Positions 12,543-25,020 of a DNA stretch of 64,000 bases are shown here, piece after piece. The position numbers were made by a program, and so were the translations under genes. The stretch's first letter is position 1. Every line of letters starts with the position of its first letter. The notes under the pieces are model-generated. The model saw only the letters and a list, made by a program, of their open reading frames with translations, was not told the DNA's origin and made no database searches. Source of the stretch: Leucaena leucocephala (taxonomy: Eukaryota; Streptophyta; Magnoliopsida; Fabales; Fabaceae). The stretch spans positions 2,976,001-3,040,000 of the forward strand of contig CM073547.1 of the NCBI GenBank assembly GCA_037074615.1, given 5' to 3'.

Positions 12543-12552
12543 TATATATATA
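12543..12552 (+). promoter_or_regulatory. TATA box of the CASP-like gene
   Basis: TATATATATA lies about 111 bp upstream of the first ATG of the CASP-like gene and is followed by a moderately GC-rich, pyrimidine-containing leader. This spacing fits a plant core promoter with an 80-nt 5' leader. The call rests on position and motif only, because AT-rich runs are common here. Confidence 0.45.
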
Positions 12553-12662
12553 CAAGTGCGAGTGGAACTCATGGTGGGTGTGCTCAGTTCTGTTGCTAAC
12601 AGTTTTCCCTTCTAAAACTCTCACCTCTCTGGTTTTGTTGTCGTTCTTATTGCTGAGAAGGC

Positions 12663-13841
12663 ATGCAAATGAGCCAAATGAGCGTAGGTGGTGGTGTGAG
12701 TCCTGGGATAATTCCAGTGTCCCATACCACAAACACATCAGAATTGGATAGGAACATCAAAATAACTGAGTTGTTACTGAGATCTGTGATTCTGTGTCTG
12801 GGAATTCTTGCAGCTGTTCTTGTGGCTACTGATACTCAGGTCAGAGAAGTCTTATCTGTTGAGAAAAAAGCTAAATTCACAGACATGAAGTCCTTAGTGT
12901 AAGCTCTTCATCAATTCTATACAATAGTATTATTCTCCTTCTTTCTGTTTTGGATATGTTCTTCTGAGTTCTGATATTGAATTTCGTTTTGCAGGTTCTT
13001 AGTGGTGGCCAATGTGTTAGTTTCTGTCTACTCGTTGATCCAAGGGTTGCGCTGTGTCATCAGTATCATCAGAGGAAGTGTGCTCATCAGCAAGCCCATA
13101 GCTTGCCTCATTTTCTCTGCTGATCAGGTAATTCTTTGACACTACAACACTTCAACTCTTGTTATTTGATCCCAAATATAAGAGTTAATATAGAGGTTTG
13201 CTTTTTATCTCAATCTACATTGTCTTCTAAATTTATTTTTTTTGATGGGGCACAATATATTTGCCATGCAAAAGATTAAAATGGTACTTTAAGAAAATAA
13301 ATTATATTCTTTTATAAATAATTAATTTAAGTAATTTTTTTAATATTTATAAATTAATTATCTAGATTTTATATTTAAAATTAAAGGAAGTAATTTGTAT
13401 GTGACACACTGAGAGTGGAGTTGCTCACATCTCAGATTCTGACCCATTGTGATCATAAATGCCCTCTTGGGCATAGTGATTGCAATATTTATGAACTCTG
13501 TCTATTTATTGTATGGACCTTCCTTGAAGACATAAACTTTATCTCCTCGAAGCCTTGACTATATATTTATGTTATTTATGCAGATAATGGCATATGCGAT
13601 GGTGGCGGTTGTGGTAGCCGCGGCTCAATCCGCGGAGTTTGCGAAGGAGGGAAAAGAAGAACTACAGTGGATGAGAGTATGCAACGTGTATGGGAAGTTT
13701 TGCAAGCAAGTGGGAGAAGGGCTGGCCAGTGCTTTTGTGGTTAGCATTAGTATGGTGGTCCTTTCTTGTATTTCTGCTTTCTCTCTCTTTCGTTTGTATG
13801 GTGCTAGTCACAATGACCCCAAAAACAATGCAGGTTGGTAG
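12663..13841 (+). CDS. CASP-like membrane protein, CASPL2B type
   Basis: Three exons, 12663-12898, 12995-13127 and 13584-13841, with GT-AG introns, encode 208 residues, the usual CASPL length. CASP and CASPL proteins are four-pass plasma-membrane proteins; the founding CASPs form the membrane scaffold that guides Casparian-strip deposition, while most CASPLs have unknown roles. Four hydrophobic helices are visible: LLLRSVILCLGILAAVLVA, FLVVANVLVSVYSLIQGL, IMAYAMVAVVVAAA and ASAFVVSISMVVLSCISAF. The family arginine in helix 1 (LLLRSV) and aspartate at helix 3 (SADQIMAY) are present. The N-terminal GVSPG and the motif TDTQV..V.S..KKAKFTDMK match the CASPL2B subgroup as I know it. Three in-frame ATGs (12663, 12669, 12678) could start translation; the first is used here. 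It stands alone, not in a cluster. Confidence 0.9.
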
Positions 13842-14838
13842 GCTAGGATCAATTTGATCATGGATCTAGTTTTCTAACCTACCATTGCATCATCTCTTGA
13901 TGTTTTCTTCAAAATTGATATGATGGTAATTAGTTTGTGATTGTGATAAATGGTGATCTGAGCTAATATCAATACCAGAGTGGGGATATCCTTATTGTGA
14001 TCAATGATGTAGTACAGTTACACAAGGAAGATACAGTTTCTAACTGCCATTCTCTCAAACATGCATGATAATACAACGTAAGTTGATAAATCCTTAAACC
14101 ATCAAAAGCAAAAGTGTAATCTTCAATACTATGTATAATGATTCCATTATTTAACACTTATAAATGCACAACAATAAGCTTATGTTACATAGGCAATAAA
14201 AGTTAGTATAGATAGTAAAAAATGTGTTTATATCCTATAAAGACGTAAGTTCAATTCTCTCTATTATTAGAAGAGTTTTTTTGATCGACAATCTCATAAA
14301 TCCCTTATAAGTATTCTTTAAGTCTTAAAACTGTTCTTTGACTTTAATAAAAAATTTATGCTAAACTCATATAAATTTTTTTGTATAAAAAAAAATTTAC
14401 GTTATACAACATTGTAGAACAAGCACGTGCTATTTATAAGTGGACTATCTACAATTTCAACTAATGCTTGGACAATTTAATAATACATATTAGATTTTAT
14501 CTCTTACCTTTTCCACATAAATTCGGGCAAACTCTTCCTATTAAAATTATTATATTTCACTTGAGTATCACTAGAATAAGGTCATAGCAATTATTATGCT
14601 TTATTTAATGACGCAAATTAGGGGAGAGGGAGGGAACTAGCGTTGTCATCTTGAGTAACTGTAAAGAAGAGAAGGGGAGGTGATCAAGTGATGAATAAAA
14701 TGATTGAACTAGTGTGCGAACAATGGAATGCGAAATTTAGAGTTAAAGTTAAGTTAATAATTTTATACAATTAATTATAAATTGTACAAATTAAAAAAAA
14801 GAGAGCAAAATAAGCTAGATTTGTAAGCTTGTAGGTTA
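13842..14838. other. Intergenic region, no gene seen
   Basis: Probable 3' untranslated region of the CASP-like gene followed by AT-rich spacer. No believable coding region or structured RNA is identifiable. Confidence 0.55.
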
Positions 14839-15361
14839 CGGGTAGTTTGGATATAATTTTAGAAATGGGCTTATGAGAAAAATAACTTTTGGGCAGCTTA
14901 TAAAAAAGGGCTTTTAGAGAAAAGTTTATAAAAAATAATTTTAAATAAATAAGTATTTGGATAGTTATTTCCAAAAATACTTTTATTATTGGTAAATTAT
15001 AAAAAATGGTATGAGTATTAAATGAGGAGAGATAAGATATAAGAGGAGAGAGGGTGTATGAAAAGAAATGAGAGAATGCGTAAAAAAAGTAGGAGAGAAA
15101 GGAGAGATTGTGTAAAAAAAAGTAAGAGAGAGGAGATATGATGTAAAAAAAAATAAGGGTAATAATTTGTTAATTTATAACCTCTTTTACTATTATATAA
15201 ACTACTCTGATCAACTTATTTAAAACTTTAATTTTAAAATATACTTTGATCTAAACGCTCGTTTGAATAAATATAATTATTTATTTTAAATTTTTTTAAA
15301 ATTTAAATTTTACTAAAAGTTAAGTTTAAAATTTAAGTTTTGTGTGTTTCCAAACACACAC
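14839..15361 (+). mobile_element. MITE family 1, copy 2
   Basis: It begins CGGGTAGTTTGG and ends CCAAACACACAC, giving inverted ends of the same kind as copy 1. It contains the family segments ATGGGCTTATGAG, AGTATTTGGATAGTTATTT, TATGAGTATTAAATGAGGAG and a GAGAGA-rich purine core (about 15020-15150). It is very close to the copy at 43171-43689. The target duplication is not clean (TTA on the left, TAT on the right). Confidence 0.6.
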
Positions 15362-16763
15362 TATATTTTATAAAAATAGATTAGCCTATTTATCTAAATA
15401 GACGTGACAATAAATCTAGCCCTAAGTTTAAGTTTAACCTACTATTTATTGAATAGGTTAAGCTAGGCTGTAAGTAGTTAAGGCTCTAAATCTTGATAAA
15501 TGTTGAGTGTATTTCCATCCATGCTCTTAGCTTCTGATAGCTTCTCATTTTTATTATCGCCCATCACCTTTGCCTTCGGTAAGTTTTCTCCTCTTCGTTG
15601 CTTCAATTTCGTCATTCCTTTGCCGTTGATACTGTTTCGAATTTTGTTGCGTGTCGAGCAAGGAAGCATATTTTAAGATTTAGCGTACTTCTCTATTTGG
15701 CTGGCTGTTGTATAAGCTCTTCTCACTTTTTGTGTTTTATCGCCAGACCTTTTTTGGTAACTTGGTATACCATATGGATGAGTAGGGGTGTACAAAAATT
15801 CAGTCTAGTTCGATATGATCTAATTCTATTTATTTTAAATAAACTTTATGATAAAATTAGACTAGATTGAATCAGACTAATTGATTAGATTAAATTATAT
15901 TTTTGATTAAATGATCATACCACTCGATTTGGTATAATCTAACTTGAGTGAATTGTTTTTAAAAAAATTTGATGATTTGAATGTTATTTTTTATTATTGA
16001 ATATTTTTATGAATTTATAATTAAATTTTAAATTTTTTGATGATTTTTATATAATTATAGATAATTTTTATTATTTTAATTGTATTTATCAAGTTAGAAT
16101 TTTGCTTTCCATAAAAAATATTTTAAAAAATTGAAAATTGACATCATGGACTACTTGGATTGCTTCAAATAATAAGGTGGATCAAATCCGTTCTAACTCA
16201 ATCTCATGTTAGAACTATATGGTTACAGCCCAAGATTTTCTTTGAACTAGATCACAGGTTAAGAACTAACCCAGTCTGGCGCATGCAAGCATGCGATATT
16301 GGTATATATTTGACTGTCAAAACGATGTAGTTTGGAGAAGTATAGATATCAGCCCTTAGAGTGCATTGAACAAAATACACGGACAGGATTCGCCCCTGGA
16401 GCGGTTCCGACAGCGTTTTCAATATCATGTTTAATATTAAAATAAAATACATGAAATATGATTTATTTATTTTTTAAATGACTCAGGCCACTAAATTTAT
16501 TCCAAAATTCGTCCTCCTCAAATTGAGAAAACCGAATACCACTCGGCTTCTGGAAACATCAAGTCGTCTTTGGCCTAAACACCTCTTTGTCTCCCGCCAA
16601 ACCTCCTGGATGTTTGTCCTATTCCCCCCAAAACCCTAACTTTTCATTGTTCTTTTAACATCATCTTTGTTGTTCTCGATTCAACTATTTGTACTGCTAG
16701 CTTTGGTGCTATCTGCTGAATTAAACTGATTCTTGATTGGACGCGAAGTTAACGAGCGGGGAT
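15362..16763. other. Intergenic region and NAR1 promoter and leader
   Basis: AT-rich DNA with no confident gene. The last roughly 200 bp is the presumptive NAR1 promoter and 5' leader: GC content rises, there is a telo-box at 16631, and pyrimidine-rich DNA leads to the ATG at 16764. A segment starting AGGGGTGTACAAAAA near 15783 looks like the end of another MITE, but no partner end was found. Confidence 0.5.
16631..16639 (+). promoter_or_regulatory. Telo-box AAACCCTAA upstream of NAR1
   Basis: An exact AAACCCTAA lies 125 bp upstream of the NAR1 start codon. In plants this motif is enriched just downstream of the transcription start of genes expressed in dividing cells, such as those of the translation apparatus, which suits a housekeeping Fe-S assembly gene. 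Function here is inferred from position. Confidence 0.5.
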
Positions 16764-19700
16764 ATGTCACAGAAATTCTCGCCAGCTCTTCGGATTGGAG
16801 ATCTCAATGATTTCATTGCACCATCTCAGGCATGCATAGTCTCTCTCAAGGGATTAAAGTCCAACTCTAAGAAGCCCGACAAAGCTGAGGTATTTGGTTT
16901 TGGTTTCGATGATGGATGATGCTATGCTGGTTATTTAGCTAGGGTTGCTCATGAACTAGATGTCTTTTTTTTTTTAACCTTTGATCAACCCACATAGGTA
17001 TGAAAAGAATATGCTATCCATGAGTGATGATCATATGCAATTCCTTTTTGAATTAATGTTACAGTGTTATTCAAAAATCAAAATTGAATAAAATTTTGAA
17101 TTTTCTCGTTATTATATCAGATCATCAAAGGAAAAAAAATATTGGCAATTGATATTGTTAATTTGACTTGTTCCATGTAAATGTCACTGAAGGTTTCGAC
17201 TACTAAAAAGCAATCACAGCCAGAACCTGTTAAGATTTCTCTCAAGGACTGCTTAGCATGCAGGTGAGTCATCCTGCTCTTTCTCTGCCTCATAGGAATT
17301 TCTGTAAGATGTGTAATTCGACTCAGAATCCATGTATAGTCGCTTTGTGCCTAATTATTTATTATATAGATTGAGAGAAGATCAACTGTAAGTTTCATAG
17401 ATGGCATATTGATACAAGAGTATTTGTGAGGAGTCAAATTAAGAAATGGCCCATATGCAAGGGATTAAATTGATTAGACAATTCTATGAGATACCGAATT
17501 ATAAATATCCCTTTATGATGGAGGAAAAAAGGGATTTTAGCCAAATACTTTGTAGCTTTGCAATTCAGAGTCCTATGTTACATGCCCTATAAAATTGATT
17601 CTCTTAGGACTCTGTTGGGTTAACATGAATCAAAATGGTGAAATTTCTTCATTTCAAGTTGCAAAGATCGGATGAGATTGGTATAAAGGAACTTTCTTAA
17701 AGCTTGATAATTTTTGATAGTACAAGTTCTAACTGAAAGTATAATAAATCTTTTAACAACCCAGTGGGTGCGTCACATCGGCAGAGACAGTTATGCTGGA
17801 GAAACAGAGTTTGGATGAGTTTCTGTCCAATATTAATAAAGGAAAGGCTGTGATTGTGTCTCTCTCTCCCCAGTCAAGGGCTTCACTTGCAGTTCATTTT
17901 GGCATTTCTCCACTCCAGGTGGCTTATAGGATATTGCCTTTTATCATCATGATTAAATTTGGATTATATTGGTCTGAATCCATCATTATTCCTCTCTTTC
18001 CCCACCAGTTTACAAGCGAAAGTTTTGATTTTCAGGTTTTCAAAAAGTTGACAAGATTTTTTAAATCCTTGGGAGTGAAGGAAATTTTTGATACAAGTTG
18101 CAGTAGAGACCTAACACTTATTGAATCTTGCAATGAGTTCATCTCAAGGTATAAACAGAACCAATTAATTGGTGACGAGAGTTCTAAATTGGGCCTACCA
18201 ATGATTGCATCAGCGTGCCCAGGTATATATCTATATATATCAGTACCTGTAAAATGTCAGTCATATTGCTTCTATGAAGCACACACTTAGGTGCTTGACA
18301 CAACACGCAACATGCATGACAATGTAGCAAAATCTGAATTATGAGAAAAACTGGTCCTTGTCATATGTATAAAATGTTAGAGAAATATATTCTAAATATC
18401 AACAAATACGTGTAATGTGCTTAAGATCTATTCTTCACGTGTTCAACCCTGTTAGAAAAGTGTTCAAGAAATGTTATGATACTTTAAAAATTTTCTTAAT
18501 CTAATAGGAAACTCAATTGGGGTTTCAGAGTGCGGTATGGACTACTAACTACTAAGTTCCCCAAATACATATGATTTATCTGTTCAATTGTTAGTGTTTT
18601 GGGTTGTTGCATACAGAGAGAGAGGGATGGGGGTTTTGGGGGAAGCTTCAATTTACCTTGCAGTGTGTAGGGTAGAATTGGGTAAGGGATCAAGAATAGG
18701 ATGAATAAATTGCTGACCAGTTTTAATCGACACGGTCATTTTTTTATAGGTTGGATATGCTATGCCGAAAAGCAACTTGGATCCTTTGTTCTGCCTTATA
18801 TTTCAACTGTGAAGAGTCCTCAGCAAACAGTTGGAGCTATCATAAAGCATCATGCATGCCAAGATATGGGATTTAGGTAGACTATCCATTTAAATTATAT
18901 ATTTGCTGCCCACATGGGTTTGGGTTATCATATGATTGAAATGCTTTGTTTATCTACTGTTAAGTTTTGGAAATCCACCATGTCTTTGACCAATTTTCTT
19001 TTCTATGCTTGAAATGATAGGCTAATTTTTTTTTAATATTTATTTGCTTAATAAAATGTTGGTTAATTAATACTCAAAAAAATGTTTGGTTAATTGGTTG
19101 GCAGGCCTGAGGAAGTTTACCATGTTACTGTGATGCCCTGTTATGATAAAAAGCTGGAGGCTGCTAGGGATGACTTTGTTTTTGACTTGGACACCCATGA
19201 AAATGGAGACCAGAGTGAATTTAATGGAATTCCAGAGGTAGATTCAGTATTGACAACTGGAGAGGTTTTGGAATTAATTCAGGTTAGAGGTTTCTATGTT
19301 CTCATTCTAATATGTTCTTCCCTTTTAGCTCATGTTATGTAGTATTAATACCTTTAATGATCCAATCTTACAGTTAAAAGAAGTTGATTTCAGAAGTTTG
19401 GAAGAGTCCCCTCTGGATAGACTGTATGAACCTCTGATTTTAGTTGATTTTCTGTGTTTGTCAATTGTCTAAAATTAGTATTTTACATACATGCTTCTGC
19501 TTGCAGGCTGACAAATGTTAATGAAGATGGATACCTTTATGGGGTCCGTGGAAGCTCTGGAGGTTATGCGGAAACAATTTTCCGATATGCAGCAAAATCA
19601 CTATTTGGAAGACAAATTGATGGCCCTCTAAGCTTCAAAAATGTTAGGAATTCAGACTTCCAGGAAGTTGCTCTAGAGGCATGTTCTTGTAAACTTATTC

Positions 19701-20624
19701 ATATTACTTATATATGTGTCTATTACTTGTAAGTTGTTTGTTTGAACCCAAGATCTACGAATGTCTGGTTATAGAAGTGCCAATTAATTATCCAGAAAAA
19801 AATATTAAAGTATTTTCAGGATCCATTAGTTATCCTTAACACATTGCTGCTGTGGTAACCTGATACTATCCTGTACCTTAGCCACAGTTCTTGATGTCAT
19901 AATTGTTTAACAGTTTCTGCAGGTTGTTTTCTTGAGCTACAGTTTATTTCTCTGGCTCAATATATTAATATATTAATAGTGTTATGTCTTATTGTCTATG
20001 CAGGTGGAGGGAAAAACAGTGTTGAAATTTGCTCTGTGTTATGGTTTCCGAAACTTGCAAAATATTGTTAGAAAAGTTAAAAGTGGGAACTGTGATTACC
20101 ATTTCTTGGAGATCATGGCATGCCCTTCAGGTCATGATCTCTCTTTTACCAGAATTTCCATTTACTTCAATTTATCTGTTGCTTTTAATGAAGTCAGGAA
20201 ATTCGATACGTATCTGACTATAATTAACTGAACCAGGTTGCTTGAATGGTGGAGGTCAAATCAAACCAAAGCCTGGACAATCTCCAAAAGAATTGAGTCA
20301 ATTATTGGAAATTGCGTACATGGAAAATGTAAGCTTTATCTGACTATCCAATCATGGTCGTGCTCATTATGTATGGTAGACATGCATGTGTTTGTGAAAG
20401 TTCAAAGTCTTTTATTTCTTTATAAACTGTATTTCCATAATTTTTTGTTAAATTGGTATTTGGCAATTTGCTAGGTTGTGGTAGCTGATCCCTTTAACAA
20501 TCCTACTGTGAGAAGTTTATATGACAAGTGGCTTGAGCAGCCTGGGTCTAAAAAAGCTTGGAAACACATGCACACAGAATATCATCCTGTCGAGAAAAGC
20601 ATTACTTCTCAGTTGAACTGGTGA
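16764..20624 (+). CDS. NAR1: NAR1, cytosolic Fe-S cluster assembly protein
   Basis: Eleven exons: 16764-16889, 17193-17263, 17765-17918, 18036-18222, 18750-18876, 19105-19282, 19374-19423, 19507-19678, 20004-20130, 20237-20328 and 20475-20624. They encode 477 residues, close to the length of other plant NAR1 proteins. NAR1 resembles Fe-only hydrogenase and carries two Fe-S clusters; it bridges the scaffold stage of the cytosolic Fe-S assembly pathway to the targeting complex that loads nuclear and cytosolic apoproteins. Cluster ligands are in place: C24 in PSQACIV, then C62, C65 and C68 in DCLACSGCV for the N-terminal 4Fe-4S, and C178 (SACPGW), C234 (MPCYD), C395 and C399 (MACPSGCLNGGGQ) for the hydrogenase-like site. 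The start MSQKFSPALRIGDLNDFI matches the family start. The protein ends in LNW, the conserved C-terminal tryptophan. Intron 8 has a GC donor; the other nine introns are GT-AG. No lesion is seen. Confidence 0.95.
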
Positions 20625-22979
20625 GAAGATTCGGCTTAGAAGATGTTTGCGACCTTCATTCCCTTTCAGGTGTGGAGTTGAAAGTTTTTCTATTCATTAT
20701 TCTCAAGGTAATATTCCAGTATCAGGTAGAAGTTTCCTTCAATCCCTTTGCCCTTCAATGTTTGCATCTGTAGAGTCACAGTTTTTCTCATCCGCACTAA
20801 AGTATATACCCTTTTAATCTGAAACTGTTTACAAACATGAAAGAATCTCTAAATATTATTTTCCAGATTTTTGGTTTTAGTTGTTTACTTCTTCCATAGG
20901 GATGAGCCCTGGTTTCTCAGCAGAGTTCCATCCCCTTCTGACTTTTTATATGGATTTTTGGTTTAGTTGTTTACTTCTTCCTTTTCTTTTCCCCCTTCCC
21001 AGGCAGATATTACAGAAGTAAAAACCAAAAACTACACAGGCAGGAGTGAAGGATAAGGATATCACCAAGACTTTTAAGGGTATGTATGGATTGAAGAAAG
21101 AAGGGATAGTGTTTAGTTCTATTCCTTCAAGTCAATTTTTTCTCAATCCAAATATACCTTTTCTAAAACATGGATGATTCAGGTTTGTAAATAAATATGA
21201 GCTTGAGTTCATGTTTTGGAGTACAGAGGCTTCAACGTTCTGGATTTATGCTCTTTAATTGTAATCGCATCTCATGATCATTGGGCGTTCATATCGAGAT
21301 TATTATGAATTATGAGTTGATAGGGATAGATTATCCATACGGTTTTTGGCCAGTTTGAATTATCTTAACTAAATACTTTTTAGTGAGCCTGTATAGGTGT
21401 GTTCTCTAAATTGAATTTGTGGCTTATCATCTTTGTGGAGGGGTGACTTGGGCATTTTTAAACCAACATGCACTTAACATTATCATTAAAATGCAAGTGC
21501 TATAAGATAAATATGAATTAATTTTATTTTATAAACTAATTAATGTTATTTCATTACATTCAACAGTAATTATAGTTCAATGTTTTTCTTCTGAAGGCTT
21601 TTTCAGGAAACCTTCCGCTTTGAAAACGTATTTGTTGACTGTTTGGCTTTTGAGGTTTCTCGTTGGAAATAATTATTATATTGCTTTTAATTAATCAAAA
21701 GTCAAACTTGTGGGTACACTATTCATAGTTCACATTGGTATTGAAGTTAGTCATTATTACTTTGAAACCAGTAATGTTATAAAACTTACCCTTTTCACCA
21801 AATTTAAATTATATGTAAATAATTATTCAAAATTTGATAAAAAGAACTCTTAGCTTCTTAAATTTGTGAGCATAATTTATTGTCTCTGTTATTTTACTAA
21901 AAAATGTTACATGATAAAAAATTATTTTTATGTAACTTAAGTATTTTTAAAAAATATTTGCTTACAACTCAAAATTTAATGAAATTTAACAAGACATAGG
22001 AGCCATTTAAGTATTCGTATCCTCCATGTAGAAATTTGAAGCAGTAAATGAAATTATTTACCTTTTTGGGGGAAAGTGTATTGGCTTTTCCGGGTGTATC
22101 TTATTGACCTTTTTGCCACCCAGATTTGAATTGACCTTTGATTGTATAGTCCAAAGTAGAAGTTTGGATCTCTGGTTTGCAAAATTTCCTGATCTTCTCA
22201 ACACATGCCATGGAACAAGAGACGGAGTGGATGGAGAAGTCCACTGAAGGGGCATCTATTACTCTCCATTTATTTAAAATTACTTAGTTTTGATGTTGGA
22301 TGTTATATGTTAAATAAATAAAATAAAAATAAATAAGACCCAAACCTATCATGCTCCTCCAACTTTTTATAGGTGTCAAATTAATATTTCTTTAACATCT
22401 AGCATTAAAACTACATAGTTTTAAATAAATTGAGGGCAATAGAGAGACCCAAACTTGTTTTTTAAGGGATGGTTTGGTTAAGATTAAGTAGGGAGTAGAA
22501 ATTAGACCTTAAGTATAGAAATCTTAGCTTCTCATGAAGTTAAGGTTCATACTTCCTTCATAACTACTAAAGTTATTTATACCTATCTTTTATAGGTTTA
22601 AATAATAAAAAGATAAGATATATAATTATTTAGAATATATTTGATATTTAAAGAATATTATTTTGTTGTAGTTTTAGTCACAGTACTTTAAAAGATATCC
22701 TAATTTTTGAGTATCTAAATTTACGTTTAAAGATAATAAATGACTCATTATACCTGACATTAGTATAATTTAAAAGGAATAGATATTTCATTTTGTCTTT
22801 AAATCGTGTTAATCCCTTTTTTAAAAAATTTTATATCGAAAAAATGAAAGTTATTTACCTAGCTGTTTTTTGATAACTTTTGCTTGACTAATGTTTTATC
22901 TTATCTTTCATATAAAAAATAATTATACTTTTAAATAAAAAATTGTACCTTTCCAAGAAATAAGAAAGTAATGGAACAA
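20625..22979. other. NAR1 3' region and intergenic DNA
   Basis: The first several hundred bases are the probable NAR1 3' untranslated region. The rest is AT-rich spacer without a believable gene on either strand. It ends at the left target duplication of the Mutator-like element. Confidence 0.55.
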
Positions 22980-22988
22980 TTTATATAT

Positions 22989-24133
22989 GGAAAAATGACA
23001 TTTAAATTCCATGTAAGCAATTGAATGACAAAAAAGTCTCAAGAAATGGCATAATTAATGTCAAATCTCATGGGACCTCATATAAATTTTTTCTAATTGT
23101 AAAAAGATATAAATATCCTTAAAATTTTCCCTTAAGCAAGCGGCTCCCGCGATAGTAAGATACGGATACCCGATAGTGGGGTTTACCTACGGATACCCGA
23201 TAGTGGGGTTTACCCCTCAATCGGGAAAATAATAACTCCTGTACCTGTAACTAACAACCCCAGCGCCTGAAATAATAACCCCAACACTTGCAACTAACAA
23301 CCCCATCAGCTATAACTAATAACCTTATCAGCTGCACTTACAACCTCTTCACTTGAAATAACAACCACAGCACCTGCAACTAACAGCCCTAACCTCTGCA
23401 ACTAACAACCCCATCAGCTATACTAAAAACTCCAGCCCCTACACTAACAACCCCATCAGCTGCAACTTATAACAAAGTACCTGCAATAACAACCCCAACG
23501 CCTAAAATAACAACCTTAGCACCTGCAACTAACAACCCCATCAGCTGTACTAATAACCCTAGCCACGATGATGAGTAAATCCACCTGCAACACAGTGTAC
23601 TATTCTCTTATTTCATAGCAAAACGTGCCAATACTGTACTGTAGCAGCTGTGTCACTATCAGATAGTTTCACGTTTATAGTTGATGGTGTTTAGTATAGC
23701 TGATGGTGTTGTTAGTTGCAGGGGCTGTGGTTGTTATTTTAGGTGGAGAGGTTGTAAGTGCAGCTGATAGGGTTATTAGTTATAGCTGATGGGGTTGTTA
23801 GTTGCAAGTGTTGGAGTTATTATTTCAGGCGCTGGGGTTGTTAGTTGCAGGTACAGGGGTTATTATTTCCCCGATAGAGGGGTAAACCCCACTATCAGGT
23901 ATCCGTAGGTAAACCCCACTATCAGGTATCCGTAGGTAAACCCCACTATCGGGTATCCGTATCTTACTATCGCGGGAGACGCTTGCTTAAGGAAAAATTT
24001 CAAGGATATTTATGTCTTTTTACAATTAGAAAAAATTCATATGAGGTCCCATGGGACTTGACATTAATTATACTATTTCTTGAAACTTTTTTATCATTCA
24101 ATTGCTTACATAGGATTTAAATGTCATTTTCCC
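22989..24133. mobile_element. Palindromic Mutator-like (MULE/foldback) element, 9-bp TSD
   Basis: A 1145-bp element is flanked by the exact 9-bp direct repeat TTTATATAT (22980-22988 and 24134-24142), the length typical of Mutator-like transposition. Its ends read GGAAAAATGACATTTAAAT and, complemented, GGGAAAATGACATTTAAAT. The outer roughly 200 bp of each arm are inverted copies differing at only a few positions. Inside, the arms carry a 27-bp tandem unit containing CCGATAGTGGGGTTTACC, twice on the left (23161-23214) and three times inverted on the right (23881-23961). Further in is a longer array of 20-24-bp units around GCAACTAACAACCCCATCAG on the left and its complement on the right. A roughly 115-bp non-repeated spacer (about 23565-23680) is the loop. 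There is no coding capacity. Confidence 0.85.
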
Positions 24134-24513
24134 TTTATATATTAACTTTCCAAAGACTATAAACTTATACTTGCTGGAAAGTTAACTTTTTTAAGAAGCA
24201 ATGCAACTGAATTAAACATGACTTACTTTTCTTGAATATCATATTCTGAATTTCAAAATTTGGAAAATAGCTTTGAAAAAAAAATTTAATGAATTTGTAC
24301 ATTAATTGGTCATCGATCAATTACTTCATTAATTATGAACCAATATATTAAATCGGTCAGAGCATTACTAGGCAGTCCAATAAGAAAAGTGTCAACACTT
24401 TGGAACAGAGAAATAGCGACAGAGGAGTGGGACCTATACAAGAAGGGCCTACCAAATCGCACTTGTCTATCTATTTCTCAGTTCTCACATTTTCTCAGCT
24501 AAGTAGATACATC

Positions 24514-25020
24514 TAGTGTATATATTTGGATAGATTTTTAAAAATAAAAGAAAAATTTTGAATAATTTTTGAAAAAAAATTATAAAAAATATATATGAAT
24601 AAATGAGTATTTGGATAATTATTATTAAAAAGATATTTATAATTAGAAAATTATCAAAAATAGTATAATTTTATTAAAAATATGAGATAGGAGAAATAAA
24701 AAAAGGTGAAAAAGATAGAGTAAAAATAGTAGAGAAGATAAATAGTAGAAAAGTTAGAGGAGAGATAGTTGAATAAATAAAAGAGAAAAGAGAGAGTATA
24801 AGAAAAATTAAGAGTAAAATAGTAATTGAGTAGTGTACAAGCTATTTTACTGTTTTAAAAATTATTATGACTAGTTTATCTGAAATTATGATTTTAAATT
24901 ATAGCTTAATTTAAAAGTTTTTTTAAATAAATATTATTATTTATTTTAAAAAAAATTAAACTAAAATTTTACATAAAGAAACTTTTAAAATTATGATTTG
25001 GATAAAAATCAAACGGGCCC
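24514..25020 (+). mobile_element. MITE family 1, copy 3
   Basis: The left end contains TATATTTGGATAG and the right end ATCAAACGGGCCC followed by TAA. The family segments GAGTATTTGGATAATTATT, a GAGATAGGAGAAA purine core, GGTCC-less TAAAATAGTAATTGAG and TTTTACTGTTTTAAAA are in the standard order. The left target duplication is unclear (CTA against TAA). Confidence 0.6.

Noticed and set aside
15783..16260. Another MITE starting AGGGGTGTACAAAAA
   Set aside because: No matching inverted end or target duplication was found downstream, so boundaries cannot be supported.
23100..24010. CRISPR-like array suggested by regular repeats
   Set aside because: The repeats are nested in the arms of an inverted-repeat transposon in nuclear plant DNA, have no constant repeat and unique spacer pattern, and have a 9-bp target duplication.
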